64,000 bases of DNA from Soonwooa sp032062245 (GCF_032062245.1 NZ_DAMBQF010000010.1:1-64000), one strand, 5' to 3'. Numbered from the stretch's first letter, positions 1-9,041 are shown. Numbers and translations: made by a program. The notes: a model not told the origin generated them from the sequence alone.

Positions 1-65
1 GGCTCAAAATTTTTCAGAATAACTTTTCAACTTACACAGTTAGTGAGATACTACCTTTTAAAACC

Positions 66-98
66 AAAATAGAACCAATTAAGTGGTTCTATTTTTTT
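66..98. terminator. Rho-independent terminator, probably bidirectional
   Basis: A 10-bp stem (AATAGAACCA at 68-77 with TGGTTCTATT at 84-93) is followed by seven T on the + strand and preceded by A-rich sequence. It lies just past the stop of the leftward GLPGLI gene and could also end a rightward transcript entering from before position 1. Confidence 0.75.
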
Positions 99-933
99 AT
101 AATTTTTCAATCGGGTTATTTCTCGATCTAATGTCGTCTAGCATTCGCTTTTGCATGTCTTGCATTTGTTGAGGATTAGGAGCTTGTTGCTGACCGCCAC
201 CAGCATTTCCACGTTGTCCACCCCCCATTCGATTAGAATTTGCATTCATAAAACTGCTAGGATCTTGTTGGAATTTCTTTTGCAGAGCCAAAAATTTATC
301 TTTTTTAATGCTAATATCTTGGCCCCGACTTTCGGGTGATTGTATGCCAGCAATTTTTTTACTTTCCATTAAGTCAAAACTATAATCACCTTTGCTGTCT
401 TCTAGCTTTACAATTAATCCTGGCAAACCACCAAATTTGTACGGGCCATCTTGTAAAGGTACATCTGTTGTAAACCATGCATACCAAGTACGTCCACCGT
501 AATCTTGTTCCGCTTTTTGAGTGTGGTAATTTCCAATTTTTACAGTTTCGGGTAAAATTTTCCATGCATTTGGGATTTGCTCTTCATAGACATATTGGTC
601 GCGAGCAATTCGTTGTTTGAAATTAAGACTTTGTTTTGCTAAATCTTTTTCTACAATGTAATCAATAATCGAGCGTAAATCTTGTATTTGACTTCTATCA
701 AAATTTTTAGTTTGGCGCATTCTAGCCATGATAGAATCTCGTTTTGCTTTATTTTCTGAATAAAAAACCGACTTTTGTCCATCGACATCTAGATAGACTT
801 TTTCAATTTTCTTTTCAGTAACTTTTGTTGAATCTGGCGTCATCCTAGCTTGATAAACAAATCTTGTCGCTTGCGAAAACGCGAATTGCGAAATGATGAC
901 TCCAATTATTCCTAATATATATTTCATATTCAA
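97..933 (-). CDS. GLPGLI family protein, secreted
   Basis: A 278-residue protein with an N-terminal signal peptide (hydrophobic stretch ending in AFSQ near residue 21). It carries the GLPGLI motif that names the family near residue 170, in the context KFGGLPGLIVKLED. The last 50 or so residues are rich in Gln, Gly, Asn and Met. GLPGLI proteins are periplasmic or surface proteins of Bacteroidota of unknown function, often near TonB-dependent receptors or metal-responsive genes; no such partner is visible here. Two Met codons (933 and 927) could start it, both giving the same signal peptide. It is monocistronic within the window. Confidence 0.85.
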   Translation of the reverse strand: MNMKYILGIIGVIISQFAFSQATRFVYQARMTPDSTKVTEKKIEKVYLDVDGQKSVFYSENKAKRDSIMARMRQTKNFDRSQIQDLRSIIDYIVEKDLAKQSLNFKQRIARDQYVYEEQIPNAWKILPETVKIGNYHTQKAEQDYGGRTWYAWFTTDVPLQDGPYKFGGLPGLIVKLEDSKGDYSFDLMESKKIAGIQSPESRGQDISIKKDKFLALQKKFQQDPSSFMNANSNRMGGGQRGNAGGGQQQAPNPQQMQDMQKRMLDDIRSRNNPIEKL

Positions 934-1118
934 ATTTAGTGTTTAGAGTTTTTTTGACTTTAAAAGTTAAATTGCTTTAAAAAATAAATCTACTGATGTT
1001 AATTAAAGTTTAATAAAAATAAACCTTAATACTTACTAGTAATTCAAGCATTTAATAGGTTAAACTTTCATTAAAAGTTATTAATATATTCTTAAATTAC
1101 TAAAATAGAATCTATCGA

Positions 1119-1150
1119 TTTGAGATTGCGGAAATTAGTTTGTATTTTTG
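1119..1150 (+). promoter_or_regulatory. Bacteroidota-type promoter of the suf operon
   Basis: TTTG at 1119-1122, a 20-nt spacer, and TATTTTTG at 1143-1150 match the TTTG / TAnnTTTG promoter of this phylum. The first suf-region gene starts 30 nt downstream, giving a short leader. Confidence 0.7.
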
Positions 1151-1180
1151 CACTATAAAAAATCATTCTAAATAAAAACA

Positions 1181-1510
1181 ATGATAAAAGTTTCAGATCA
1201 GGCCAAAGCCAAAGCAGCTCAGTTAATGACTGAGGAAGGCTTCAATCCTGAGACAGATTATATAAGAGTAGGTGTAAAGAGTGGAGGTTGCTCCGGTCTT
1301 GAATACGTCTTGAAGTTTGACAACCAAAAAGGGGAAACCGATCAAATTTTTGAAGACAACGGTATAAAAGTAGTTGTAGAGAAAAAATCCATCCTTTATC
1401 TTGCCGGGACAACTTTAGAATATTCTGGCGGACTGAATGGTAAAGGTTTCGTATTTAACAATCCAAATGCCTCAAGAACTTGCGGCTGCGGCGAGAGTTT
1501 TTCTTTGTAA
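1181..1510 (+). CDS. HesB/IscA/SufA-type iron-sulfur carrier
   Basis: A 109-residue A-type carrier, which receives [Fe-S] clusters from the SufBCD scaffold and hands them to apoproteins. The three conserved cysteines are visible: one in SGGCSGLEY (about residue 38) and two in the C-terminal CGCGESF motif. The length is normal for the family. It is the first gene after a good promoter and lies 450 nt before sufB on the same strand, which supports a SufA-like role. SufA, IscA and ErpA cannot be separated from sequence alone, so no symbol is given. Confidence 0.93.
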   Translation: MIKVSDQAKAKAAQLMTEEGFNPETDYIRVGVKSGGCSGLEYVLKFDNQKGETDQIFEDNGIKVVVEKKSILYLAGTTLEYSGGLNGKGFVFNNPNASRTCGCGESFSL

Positions 1511-1552
1511 ATTTTATTAAAAGATTATTTATTAGAGGATTAAAAAATTAAA

Positions 1553-1921
1553 ATGACGCGAGAGTTTGAAAAATTTAAAGTTTACATTTTAACTATTGAT
1601 CTAACGAAGAAAATATTTGATCTTTTAAATCAAAAAAAATTCAAGAAGGAATTTGAACTCTGCAATCAACTAAAAAGAGCCGTGCTTTCTATTTCCAATA
1701 ACATTGCGGAAGGAAGTGAGTACAATAACAACGCTCAGCTTATAAGATTTTTGAGATATTCAAAAGGAAGTTGTGCAGAAGTGAGAAATATGTTGAATCT
1801 CTGTAATATGTTGTACGGTGAGGAAACAGAAAGTTTAATTAATGATTGTAAAGCCGTTTCGGTTCAATTATCAAAGTTTATCGATTATTTATCGAAAACA
1901 GATAACAGAAAGAAGAGCTAA
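1553..1921 (+). CDS. four helix bundle protein (23S intervening-sequence-like), copy 1
   Basis: A 122-residue basic, helical protein. Family hallmarks are a conserved start (FEKFKVYILTIDLTKKIF), a central block SISNNIAEGSE, and FLRYSKGSCAEVRN. The family was first found encoded inside 23S rRNA intervening sequences and is also scattered in Bacteroidota operons; its fold resembles the Avd protein of diversity-generating retroelements. No rRNA or retroelement lies nearby. It sits 37 nt before sufB and must be cotranscribed with it. Function is unknown. Confidence 0.85.
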   Translation: MTREFEKFKVYILTIDLTKKIFDLLNQKKFKKEFELCNQLKRAVLSISNNIAEGSEYNNNAQLIRFLRYSKGSCAEVRNMLNLCNMLYGEETESLINDCKAVSVQLSKFIDYLSKTDNRKKS

Positions 1922-1958
1922 TTTTTTAATCATTTAATTTTTTAATAATTAATCTTAA

Positions 1959-3407
1959 ATGTCAAAATACACAGAAGACGATCTGCGAGAAGATCTTAAA
2001 ACCAAAGAATACGAAGCCGGTTTTTACACCGACATCGAATATGACGATTTTCCGACGGGTCTTAATGAAGATATTGTCCGAATGATTTCGGAAAAGAAGG
2101 AGGAGCCAGAGTGGATGACCAACTGGCGTTTGGACGCGTTCCGAATTTGGCAAAAAATGGAAGAGCCAGATTGGGCGAACATCAAATACGAAAAGCCAGA
2201 TTTTCAGGCGATTCGTTATTATGCTGCTCCAAAAGTGAAACCAGAATTGGCAAGTTTAGATGAAGTGGATCCAGAACTTTTGAAAACCTTTGCAAAATTA
2301 GGTATCAACATCGAAGAGCAAAAACGTTTGGCTGGTGTTGCCGTGGATATCGTAATGGACTCAGTTTCCGTGAAAACGACATTCCAAGATACTTTAGCGG
2401 AAAAAGGAATTATTTTCTGCTCGATTTCTGAGGCAATTAAAAATCATCCAGATTTAGTTAAAAAACATTTGGGAACCGTTGTTCCGAGAGGTGATAACTT
2501 TTATTCAGCATTGAATTCGGCAGTGTTTTCTGACGGTTCGTTCTGCTATATTCCAAAAGGTGTGAAATGTCCAATGGAACTTTCTACCTATTTCCGTATC
2601 AACCAAGCTGGAACAGGACAGTTCGAAAGAACCCTTGTTATTGCTGATGCAGGAAGTTACGTTTCGTATTTGGAAGGTTGTACTGCGCCATCTCGTGACG
2701 AAAACCAATTGCACGCCGCCGTTGTGGAATTAATTGCAATGGACGATGCCGAAATCAAATATTCAACCGTACAAAACTGGTATCCAGGAGATGAAAACGG
2801 AAAAGGAGGTGTTTTCAACTTTGTAACAAAGCGAGGACTTTGCGAGAAAAATGCTAAAATCTCTTGGACGCAAGTCGAAACAGGTTCTGCCGTAACTTGG
2901 AAATATCCGTCTTGTATTTTGAAAGGCGACAATTCAATCGGAGAATTTTATTCGATTGCCGTTACCAACATGCACCAATATGCTGATACAGGAACGAAGA
3001 TGATTCACATTGGTAAGAATACACGTTCAACGATTATTTCTAAAGGTATTTCTGCAGGAAAATCGAACAACTCCTACCGTGGATTGGTAAAAGTAATGCC
3101 GTCTGCAAAAGGAGCAAGAAATTTCTCTCAGTGTGACTCTTTACTGATGGGGAACGAATGTGGAGCACACACCTTTCCATACATCGAAATCAAAGACCCA
3201 AGCGCACAATTGGAGCACGAAGCAACGACATCTAAAATTGGTGAAGACCAAATTTTCTATTGCAACCAAAGAGGAATCGACACCGAAAGAGCAATTGCAT
3301 TAATCGTAAACGGTTTCAGCAAAGAAGTTCTCAACAAACTCCCAATGGAATTCGCCATCGAAGCCCAAAAACTTCTGGAAATTTCGTTAGAGGGAAGTGT
3401 AGGATAA
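1959..3407 (+). CDS. sufB: Fe-S cluster assembly protein SufB
   Basis: A 482-residue SufB, the scaffold subunit of the SufBC2D complex on which sulfide and iron are assembled. The C-terminal half carries the SUF beta-helix with the conserved Cys in FSQCDSLLMGNECGAHT (residues about 390-403), then EHEATTSKIGEDQIFYCNQRG and the final helical segment NGFSKEV. The length is normal. It is followed by a four-helix-bundle gene, then sufC and sufD. Confidence 0.97.
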   Translation: MSKYTEDDLREDLKTKEYEAGFYTDIEYDDFPTGLNEDIVRMISEKKEEPEWMTNWRLDAFRIWQKMEEPDWANIKYEKPDFQAIRYYAAPKVKPELASLDEVDPELLKTFAKLGINIEEQKRLAGVAVDIVMDSVSVKTTFQDTLAEKGIIFCSISEAIKNHPDLVKKHLGTVVPRGDNFYSALNSAVFSDGSFCYIPKGVKCPMELSTYFRINQAGTGQFERTLVIADAGSYVSYLEGCTAPSRDENQLHAAVVELIAMDDAEIKYSTVQNWYPGDENGKGGVFNFVTKRGLCEKNAKISWTQVETGSAVTWKYPSCILKGDNSIGEFYSIAVTNMHQYADTGTKMIHIGKNTRSTIISKGISAGKSNNSYRGLVKVMPSAKGARNFSQCDSLLMGNECGAHTFPYIEIKDPSAQLEHEATTSKIGEDQIFYCNQRGIDTERAIALIVNGFSKEVLNKLPMEFAIEAQKLLEISLEGSVG

Positions 3408-3444
3408 TACGTTTTGTTTTGAGTTTAATGTATAAAGTTTAAAG

Positions 3445-3837
3445 TTGGGAAAAATCACAAGATTCGAAGATTTAGAAATTTGGATTGAAGCTCGCAGAAT
3501 TTCAAAAAAACTTTATGACTTAATTCAAGCAAACGAAGAATTAAAAAGAGATCATAGATTCAAAAGTCAAATCTTAGCAGCGATTGGTTCAGTAATGGAC
3601 AACGCAGCAGAGGGATTTGAAAGAGGAGGAACAAAAGAATTCAAACAATTTCTTTCGGTTGCGAAAGGTTCGGTTGGAGAAGTTCGCTCTCAAGTTTATA
3701 GAGCATATGATTTTGGATATTTCGACCAAGAAAATTTTGAATCTTTGCTTTTAGAATTGCAAAATTTAAGCGGAAAAATAAGCAACTTTATAACTTATCT
3801 TTCCAAAACAGAAATAAAAGGAAACAAGTATAAATAG
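3445..3837 (+). CDS. four helix bundle protein (23S intervening-sequence-like), copy 2
   Basis: A 130-residue second member of the same family: FEDLEIWIEARRISKKLYDL at the start, MDNAAEGFERGG in the middle, and FLSVAKGSVGEVRSQ. It starts at TTG (3445); no ATG fits without losing conserved residues. It is clearly diverged from copy 1, so this is not a recent tandem duplication. It splits sufB from sufC, with 130 nt of low-complexity spacer after it. Confidence 0.83.
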   Translation: MGKITRFEDLEIWIEARRISKKLYDLIQANEELKRDHRFKSQILAAIGSVMDNAAEGFERGGTKEFKQFLSVAKGSVGEVRSQVYRAYDFGYFDQENFESLLLELQNLSGKISNFITYLSKTEIKGNKYK

Positions 3838-3967
3838 TGTTTTTTGTTTAATGATAAAGGAAAATGGCTTTCAAATAACATAAGAACTTTAAACGTTCAC
3901 AACCTTGAACTTTAAACATGAAATCTTAAACCTCAAACCTTAAACTTAAGACCTTCAAACATCAACA

Positions 3968-4711
3968 ATGTTAGAAATTAAAAACTTACACGCCAGAATT
4001 GAAGATGGCGCAGAAATTTTAAAAGGAATCAATTTAGAGATAAAACCGGGTGAAGTTCACGCGATTATGGGACCAAACGGCGCTGGTAAATCTACGCTTT
4101 CATCGGTGATTGCTGGTAAGGAAGATTACGAAGTAACGGATGGCGAAATCCTTTTCGAAGGTGAAAATATCATCGAAGATGCTCCAGAAGAAAGAGCGCA
4201 CAAAGGAATTTTCTTGTCGTTTCAGTATCCAGTGGAAATTCCGGGAGTTTCGGTAACGAACTTCATTAAAGCGGCGATGAACGAAAACCGCAAAGCAAAC
4301 GGTCTTGAAGATATGCCAGCCAAAGAAATGTTGGGGTTGATTCGTGAGAAGTCTGAGCTCTTGGAAATTAAAAAAGATTTCCTTTCTCGTTCGTTAAACG
4401 AAGGTTTTTCGGGTGGTGAAAAGAAGAGAAACGAAATTTTCCAAATGATGATGCTGAATCCGAAATTAGCAATCTTGGACGAAACCGATTCAGGTTTGGA
4501 TATCGACGCTTTGAGAATTGTTTCTGATGGTGTAAATAAATTCAGAAATGATGGAAACGCTGTGCTTTTAATTACGCACTACCAAAGACTTTTGAATCAT
4601 ATTCAACCCGATTTTGTTCACGTTTTAGCGGACGGAAAAATCATCAAAACAGGAGACAAATCTCTTGCATTAGAATTAGAAGAAAAAGGCTACGATTGGC
4701 TGCTTAAATAG
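3968..4711 (+). CDS. sufC: Fe-S cluster assembly ATPase SufC
   Basis: A 247-residue ABC-type ATPase of the SufBC2D scaffold. Walker A is GPNGAGKS (about 36-43), the signature is FSGGEKKR (about 145-152), and Walker B is LAILDETDSGLD with the SufC-typical Asp-Glu-Thr-Asp-Ser run. The length and lack of membrane segments fit SufC. sufD follows after a 72-nt spacer. Confidence 0.97.
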   Translation: MLEIKNLHARIEDGAEILKGINLEIKPGEVHAIMGPNGAGKSTLSSVIAGKEDYEVTDGEILFEGENIIEDAPEERAHKGIFLSFQYPVEIPGVSVTNFIKAAMNENRKANGLEDMPAKEMLGLIREKSELLEIKKDFLSRSLNEGFSGGEKKRNEIFQMMMLNPKLAILDETDSGLDIDALRIVSDGVNKFRNDGNAVLLITHYQRLLNHIQPDFVHVLADGKIIKTGDKSLALELEEKGYDWLLK

Positions 4712-4783
4712 TTTAAAGTTTGGTGTTCAACGTTTCTTTAGAAACACAACCTTAACCTTAAACCCTAAACTCAAAACAAAAAA

Positions 4784-6097
4784 ATGGCTCTATTAGACCA
4801 AATTTTAGAAAATCATACTTCTTTTTTAGAAAGCTTGAAGCATCGTTTTCTCGATGACAAAAGAAAGGCGGCTTTGCAAAAGTTTGCTGAATTGGGCTTT
4901 CCAACAAAGAAAGACGAAGAATATAAATACACCAACCTTGCGGAAATTGTAAAAAAAGACTACAATTTTTTCCCAATCAATGAGCATCACATTACGAAAG
5001 AGCAAATTGATGCATTGCATTTGGGCGAGGAAAACTTCGATTACATCGTGTTTGTAAACGGAGAATTGCACAAAGAATTGTCGAAAATTTCGATTGCTAA
5101 TATCGAAATGTTATCTTTCAATCATGCTTTGAATGATGAAAAACACAAAGCTGTTTTCGATAAATATTTCAATACAATTGCGTTGGAAAACAACACGTTT
5201 GTGGATTTGAATGATGCGTATTGCAAATTCGGATTTTTCCTTCACGTTCCAAAAAACACGGTGATTGAAAAACCAATTCATGTGTTCTATCTTTCTCAAA
5301 ATCAACAAGAAAACACGTTTTACAATACACGTAACTTATTAATTGTTGAAGAAAATTCGAAAGTAGAAGTTATTGAAAGTCATCATAATTTTGATGAAAG
5401 TTTTACGTTCACCAATTCGGTGACGGAAATTTTCGTTTATCCAAATGCAAAAGCAGATTGGCATAAACTTCAAAACGATAGCGACACGTCGTATTTAATT
5501 GACAACACGTATGCTAAGCAAGAAAAAGATAGTTTAGCAACGGTAAACACCTTCTCTTTTGGAGGAAAATTGGTGCGAAATAACTTAGATTTTATTCAAA
5601 ACGGAAGCAATATCAATTCGTTTATGAACGGAATTACGGTGATTGACAAAGACCAATTGGTGGATCATCACACGGCGGTACATCACAATCAACCGCATTG
5701 CGAGTCGTACCAAAACTATAAAGGAATTTTCGGTGGAAAATCTCATGGGGTTTTCAACGGGAAAGTTTTTGTAGATAAAATTGCTCAAAAAACCAATGCG
5801 TATCAACAAAACAACAATATTTTGCTTTCTGAAGGTTCGTCAATCGACACCAAACCTCAGTTGGAAATTTTCGCTGATGACGTGAAATGTTCGCACGGTT
5901 GTACGGTTGGACAATTGGATAAAGATGCGATGTTTTACCTTCGTGCACGAGGAATTTCGAAAAATGAAGCGCAAGCTTTGTTGCTTTACGCTTTCGCAAA
6001 CGATGCCATGCAAAATATTGATATTGAGCTGCTAAAATTAAAAATTTCAAAACTCTTAGCCGAAAAATTAGGCGTAGATTTGATTATTGAAGAATAA
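4784..6097 (+). CDS. sufD: Fe-S cluster assembly protein SufD
   Basis: A 437-residue SufD, paralogue of SufB and partner in the SufBC2D scaffold. The C-terminal half shows FADDVKCSHGCTVGQLDKDAMFYL, with the Cys-Ser-His-Gly-Cys pattern typical of SufD, then the RGISKNEAQALLLYAFA block. It is last in the recognisable suf run and a terminator follows directly. The cysteine desulfurase sufS and sufE, which often follow sufD in Bacteroidota, are absent from this stretch and must lie elsewhere. Confidence 0.96.
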   Translation: MALLDQILENHTSFLESLKHRFLDDKRKAALQKFAELGFPTKKDEEYKYTNLAEIVKKDYNFFPINEHHITKEQIDALHLGEENFDYIVFVNGELHKELSKISIANIEMLSFNHALNDEKHKAVFDKYFNTIALENNTFVDLNDAYCKFGFFLHVPKNTVIEKPIHVFYLSQNQQENTFYNTRNLLIVEENSKVEVIESHHNFDESFTFTNSVTEIFVYPNAKADWHKLQNDSDTSYLIDNTYAKQEKDSLATVNTFSFGGKLVRNNLDFIQNGSNINSFMNGITVIDKDQLVDHHTAVHHNQPHCESYQNYKGIFGGKSHGVFNGKVFVDKIAQKTNAYQQNNNILLSEGSSIDTKPQLEIFADDVKCSHGCTVGQLDKDAMFYLRARGISKNEAQALLLYAFANDAMQNIDIELLKLKISKLLAEKLGVDLIIEE

Positions 6098-6102
6098 AGA
6101 AG

Positions 6103-6126
6103 TAGGGCGTTAATCGCCCTATTTTT
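6103..6126 (+). terminator. terminator after sufD
   Basis: The stem TAGGGCG (6103-6109) / CGCCCTA (6115-6121) is followed by five T. It begins six bases past the sufD stop and ends just before the next ATG, so it may only partly separate suf from the membrane-protein genes. Confidence 0.8.
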
Positions 6127-6132
6127 ATTTAA

Positions 6133-6696
6133 ATGCAAAATTTTAAAAAAGTAATTCCCAAAATATTATTATTCCTGTTCATCGCTGCGCAGGTTTATTT
6201 TATTGTGGCCATCATCAAAGAAAAAACTTTGAAACCTTGGTTTCTCATTGCTTTTTCGTTGATTGTTTTGGGAATGGCTTTGTCCTATCGAAAAAAACAC
6301 CGTTTGCACATCGAGCATAAACACGAAGTACATTACGATTTGTTCGTTTGGTTTTTGATAGGAAGTTTTGCAACCTATTTTTTACAAACTACTGTTGGTT
6401 TAAACACCGTTTTTGCTGCAGGATTGGTAGGTTTTACAGGAAGTTTTACACGAAATATAGAATATCAAATGAAATCGGCGGCGCATTGGCCGATTGCCAT
6501 CTATTGTGGCGCTTTCGTGGGTATGACGCAACTTCCGTACGGTTATATTTTTATATTTCTTTCAACGATTTTAACGGCGGTTTTTTATACGTTTTCGCAT
6601 CATTATTTCCATGGAATTGGAGGAAAATTGGGAACTTTAGCTTTTATGGGCGTTTTGTACGCGTATGTCATCTATAAATTATTTTTGCCATGGTAG
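6133..6696 (+). CDS. multi-pass membrane protein, unknown function
   Basis: A 187-residue hydrophobic protein with about five to six predicted membrane segments and a His-rich loop (KKHRLHIEHKHEVHYD, about residues 55-70) after the second segment. I do not recognise the family. It overlaps the next gene by 7 nt and shares patterns with it: GGKLGTLAF here against GGALGTAAC there, and CGAFVGMTQ against GSTFIGMIS. The two are probably paralogues acting together. The His-rich loop could bind metal, but that is a guess. Confidence 0.75.
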   Translation: MQNFKKVIPKILLFLFIAAQVYFIVAIIKEKTLKPWFLIAFSLIVLGMALSYRKKHRLHIEHKHEVHYDLFVWFLIGSFATYFLQTTVGLNTVFAAGLVGFTGSFTRNIEYQMKSAAHWPIAIYCGAFVGMTQLPYGYIFIFLSTILTAVFYTFSHHYFHGIGGKLGTLAFMGVLYAYVIYKLFLPW

Positions 6697-7154
6697 AAAC
6701 GCTGATCATCAATATCGTTTTAGCCACTTCTGGCGCTTGGTTAACCTATCATTTAAACAAAAATTTAAAATTAGGTCCCGTTCGAGCGTCAGGGTTAATA
6801 GCCATGTTGGTTGGCGGATTTTACCAGTTCAATACGTGGTTTTGGCATTTTGATTTACCGAAAGATATTCCGTTCATCGTGATTGGATCAACTTTCATTG
6901 GGATGATTTCGTCAAGAAAACATTTTAAAAATTTCAATTTATTTATCGCTCCAATTATTTTCACTTTGATTTATCACAATATTTCCAAAGAATTTAAAGG
7001 TTTTGGTGGCGCGCTCGGAACAGCAGCTTGTATTTCTTTGGTTGTAACCATTTATTTACGATCACTTCGACCAATTAAAAAAATGATTCGACCGTTTAGA
7101 AAGGTGAAGGTGAATGCGATGAAGAAAATGAATAAAGGCGAGAAAAACATTTAG
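6690..7154 (+). CDS. membrane protein, paralogue of upstream gene
   Basis: A 154-residue protein with about four to five membrane segments and a strongly basic C-terminal tail (about 35 residues rich in Lys and Arg), which suggests a cytoplasmic C terminus. Its ATG lies inside the last codons of the preceding gene, so the two are translationally coupled. Sequence patterns shared with that gene suggest a heteromeric pair. Family and function are not recognised. Confidence 0.72.
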   Translation: MVETLIINIVLATSGAWLTYHLNKNLKLGPVRASGLIAMLVGGFYQFNTWFWHFDLPKDIPFIVIGSTFIGMISSRKHFKNFNLFIAPIIFTLIYHNISKEFKGFGGALGTAACISLVVTIYLRSLRPIKKMIRPFRKVKVNAMKKMNKGEKNI

Positions 7155-7179
7155 CACAAACAAAGTTTTTTTTACATTC

Positions 7180-7716
7180 GTGAAAATTTATAGGATGAAT
7201 TACGATCAGCTGATGTTTAACATTAATGCTTATAAAGAGAACAATCAAATTTTGGATTTGGCTAAATTTCTTGTTTATGAATTTGAGCTCGATCATCCAA
7301 ATTTAGAAGGTTTTGGTTTTCGCGACGAGTTAGAGAAAAACTCTATTTTGTTGACTGCAAATGGTGATATTGGTGAGCGTCAAATGGTTTTAATACCCCG
7401 AAATTTATTTGATTTTGAATTTAATTTAGTTATTAATATGATTGCTCACGAGATGTTGCACGTCCGACAAAAATCTCCTGAAATGATGCTGGAAGACAAA
7501 AACGAACGCGAATGGCAAGCTTACTACGAAATGTTATTCCATACCAATTTTCCCAATGTTCCCGATGTTAGTGATTATCACAAAAAATTCTTTGCAGAAA
7601 AAGCTTTAGAATATTATCGAAGAATGGGCGAAGGATCTGAACTTCAAGCTAAATATGCAGATCAAAAATTAAAAGTTTTGAGTTTAATTGATAATATTCA
7701 ACATAATCAAGCATAA
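7180..7716 (+). CDS. HExxH-containing protein, putative metallopeptidase-like
   Basis: A 178-residue soluble protein with AHEMLHVRQ (about residues 88-96), an HExxH zinc-site pattern, followed by EWQAYYEMLFH, where the Glu could serve as a distal ligand. There is no signal peptide. The GTG at 7180 and the ATG at 7195 are both possible starts; the ATG gives MNYDQLMFNI. The family is not recognised with certainty; small Bacteroidota proteins with this pattern are usually annotated hypothetical. It is the last gene before a strong terminator. Confidence 0.7.
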   Translation: MKIYRMNYDQLMFNINAYKENNQILDLAKFLVYEFELDHPNLEGFGFRDELEKNSILLTANGDIGERQMVLIPRNLFDFEFNLVINMIAHEMLHVRQKSPEMMLEDKNEREWQAYYEMLFHTNFPNVPDVSDYHKKFFAEKALEYYRRMGEGSELQAKYADQKLKVLSLIDNIQHNQA

Positions 7717-7743
7717 AAAAAGAGCGAAATTTTCGCTCTTTTT
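7715..7743 (+). terminator. strong terminator
   Basis: A 10-bp stem AAGAGCGAAA / TTTCGCTCTT is flanked by an A-run and a T-run, so it may work in both directions. It separates the rightward HExxH gene from the leftward broken gene. Confidence 0.85.
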
Positions 7744-7759
7744 CATTTGGGGATCACAA

Positions 7760-9041
7760 TTAATTTTTAATAAATTTTTCGCTAAAGACTGTATTACCAA
7801 TATTAAATTTGATAATGTAAGTGTCAGGCAACAGATGACGGACATCTATTTCATTGTTTTGTGTTTTTAGAATTTGAGTGTTTGTTCCAGCGATATTGTA
7901 TACTTCGATGTTAGAAATATTTTCATTTATTTTTTTACTAAATTTATCCGCCACGGGATTAAGATATATGAGATTTTGGATGTCGTAAGATTATTGGTAG
8001 TTCCTAAAGTTGCGTCATCTAGATAAACAGCACAACCATACGCAAATGCTGCCATTGTTGAGTTGATGAAGCCTCCAATATATTTTCCATCTGAAGAAAT
8101 TATTGATGCAGTTCCTAAAGTTTGATCTGTTGCTGTCGAAAAATCGATTCCGTTAGAAGACAGAAAATCTGTTAAATACATGGTAGTATTTCTCATTGAA
8201 GGATGATAAATGACAGCTTTTCTGGAATTTCCGCTCATACTTGCGAAACCAAAAGCAACTCCAGTATTGGAGATGTCCATTAAAGAGCACGAAATAGAAC
8301 CTGCAGGAATTATCTATTGATTGGAAATTATTATTGTTCAGATCGTAATAAAAAGCTTGGTTTTTATAATTTCCAACAATGATATTGTTCGCATTGATGC
8401 CGCCTGCCGCATTAAGAATGGCTGAAGGCCTTGGCGAAAATTCGTTAACCTGCATATCATTAACATTAAGATAGACAGGCGTTCTTTTTGTACCAAGTCC
8501 CGTAAAGGTCAGCGCAGCCTACGACAATTCCGTTATCGTTAACGTTATAAGCGGCATAATGCTCATAATCGCCACCGATCACGCGTTTCATTTCCATTGT
8601 TTCGGTGTTGAAAACAAACATTCCGTATTGTTCTGTTCCAATTGACATTTGCCCAACAACCCATTTTCCGTTTGGCGAAATTTTGTAAGTTGTAAATTGA
8701 GATTGACTTGGGACAGACTCCGAAAACCCAGGAATTGCTTGCCAATTGCTAGATTTTTTAAAATTTGGTTGAAAAATATAATTGACTTCATCCTAAAAAG
8801 TAGCGCCTGCATATTGTCCGTTATCGTTGACTGATGCAAGAGCTCCAACTTGTGATTCGGCAGCGGTAAGCGTATTTGTAGCAAAATTATAATATCTTAA
8901 ACCCATAACACCTTGACCGTTTTTATTAATGCCGTAAATAGCAGTCCCAAATGTTTGATTAAGAAAGTTAAACTTCTTTTGCGAAAATAAAAATGTAATG
9001 GATAATAAACTAATTGCAACGCCTAAGTAGATTTTTTTCAT
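7760..9041 (-). pseudogene. broken T9SS-secreted protein (C-terminal sorting domain)
   Basis: One coding sequence can be followed through three frames. It starts at ATG 9041 with a signal peptide (MKKIYLGVAISLLSITFLFS), is cut by an in-frame TAG at 8793-8795, resumes in the same frame (VVGQMSIGTEQYGMF), then needs frame changes near 8500, near 8310 and near 7960. It ends with a type IX sorting-domain-like tail: LNPVADKFSKKINENISN followed by IEVYNIAGTNTQ. Repeated phrases such as INKNGQG, VNDNGQYAG, VNDNGIVVG and SSDGKYIGG suggest a beta-propeller of HAF/YncE-like repeats. A stop plus three shifts, none in a long homopolymer, argue for real decay rather than one sequencing error. Confidence 0.82.

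Noticed and set aside
1553..3837. Diversity-generating retroelement because of Avd-like four-helix bundles
   Set aside because: No reverse transcriptase, template repeat or variable repeat is seen near these genes.
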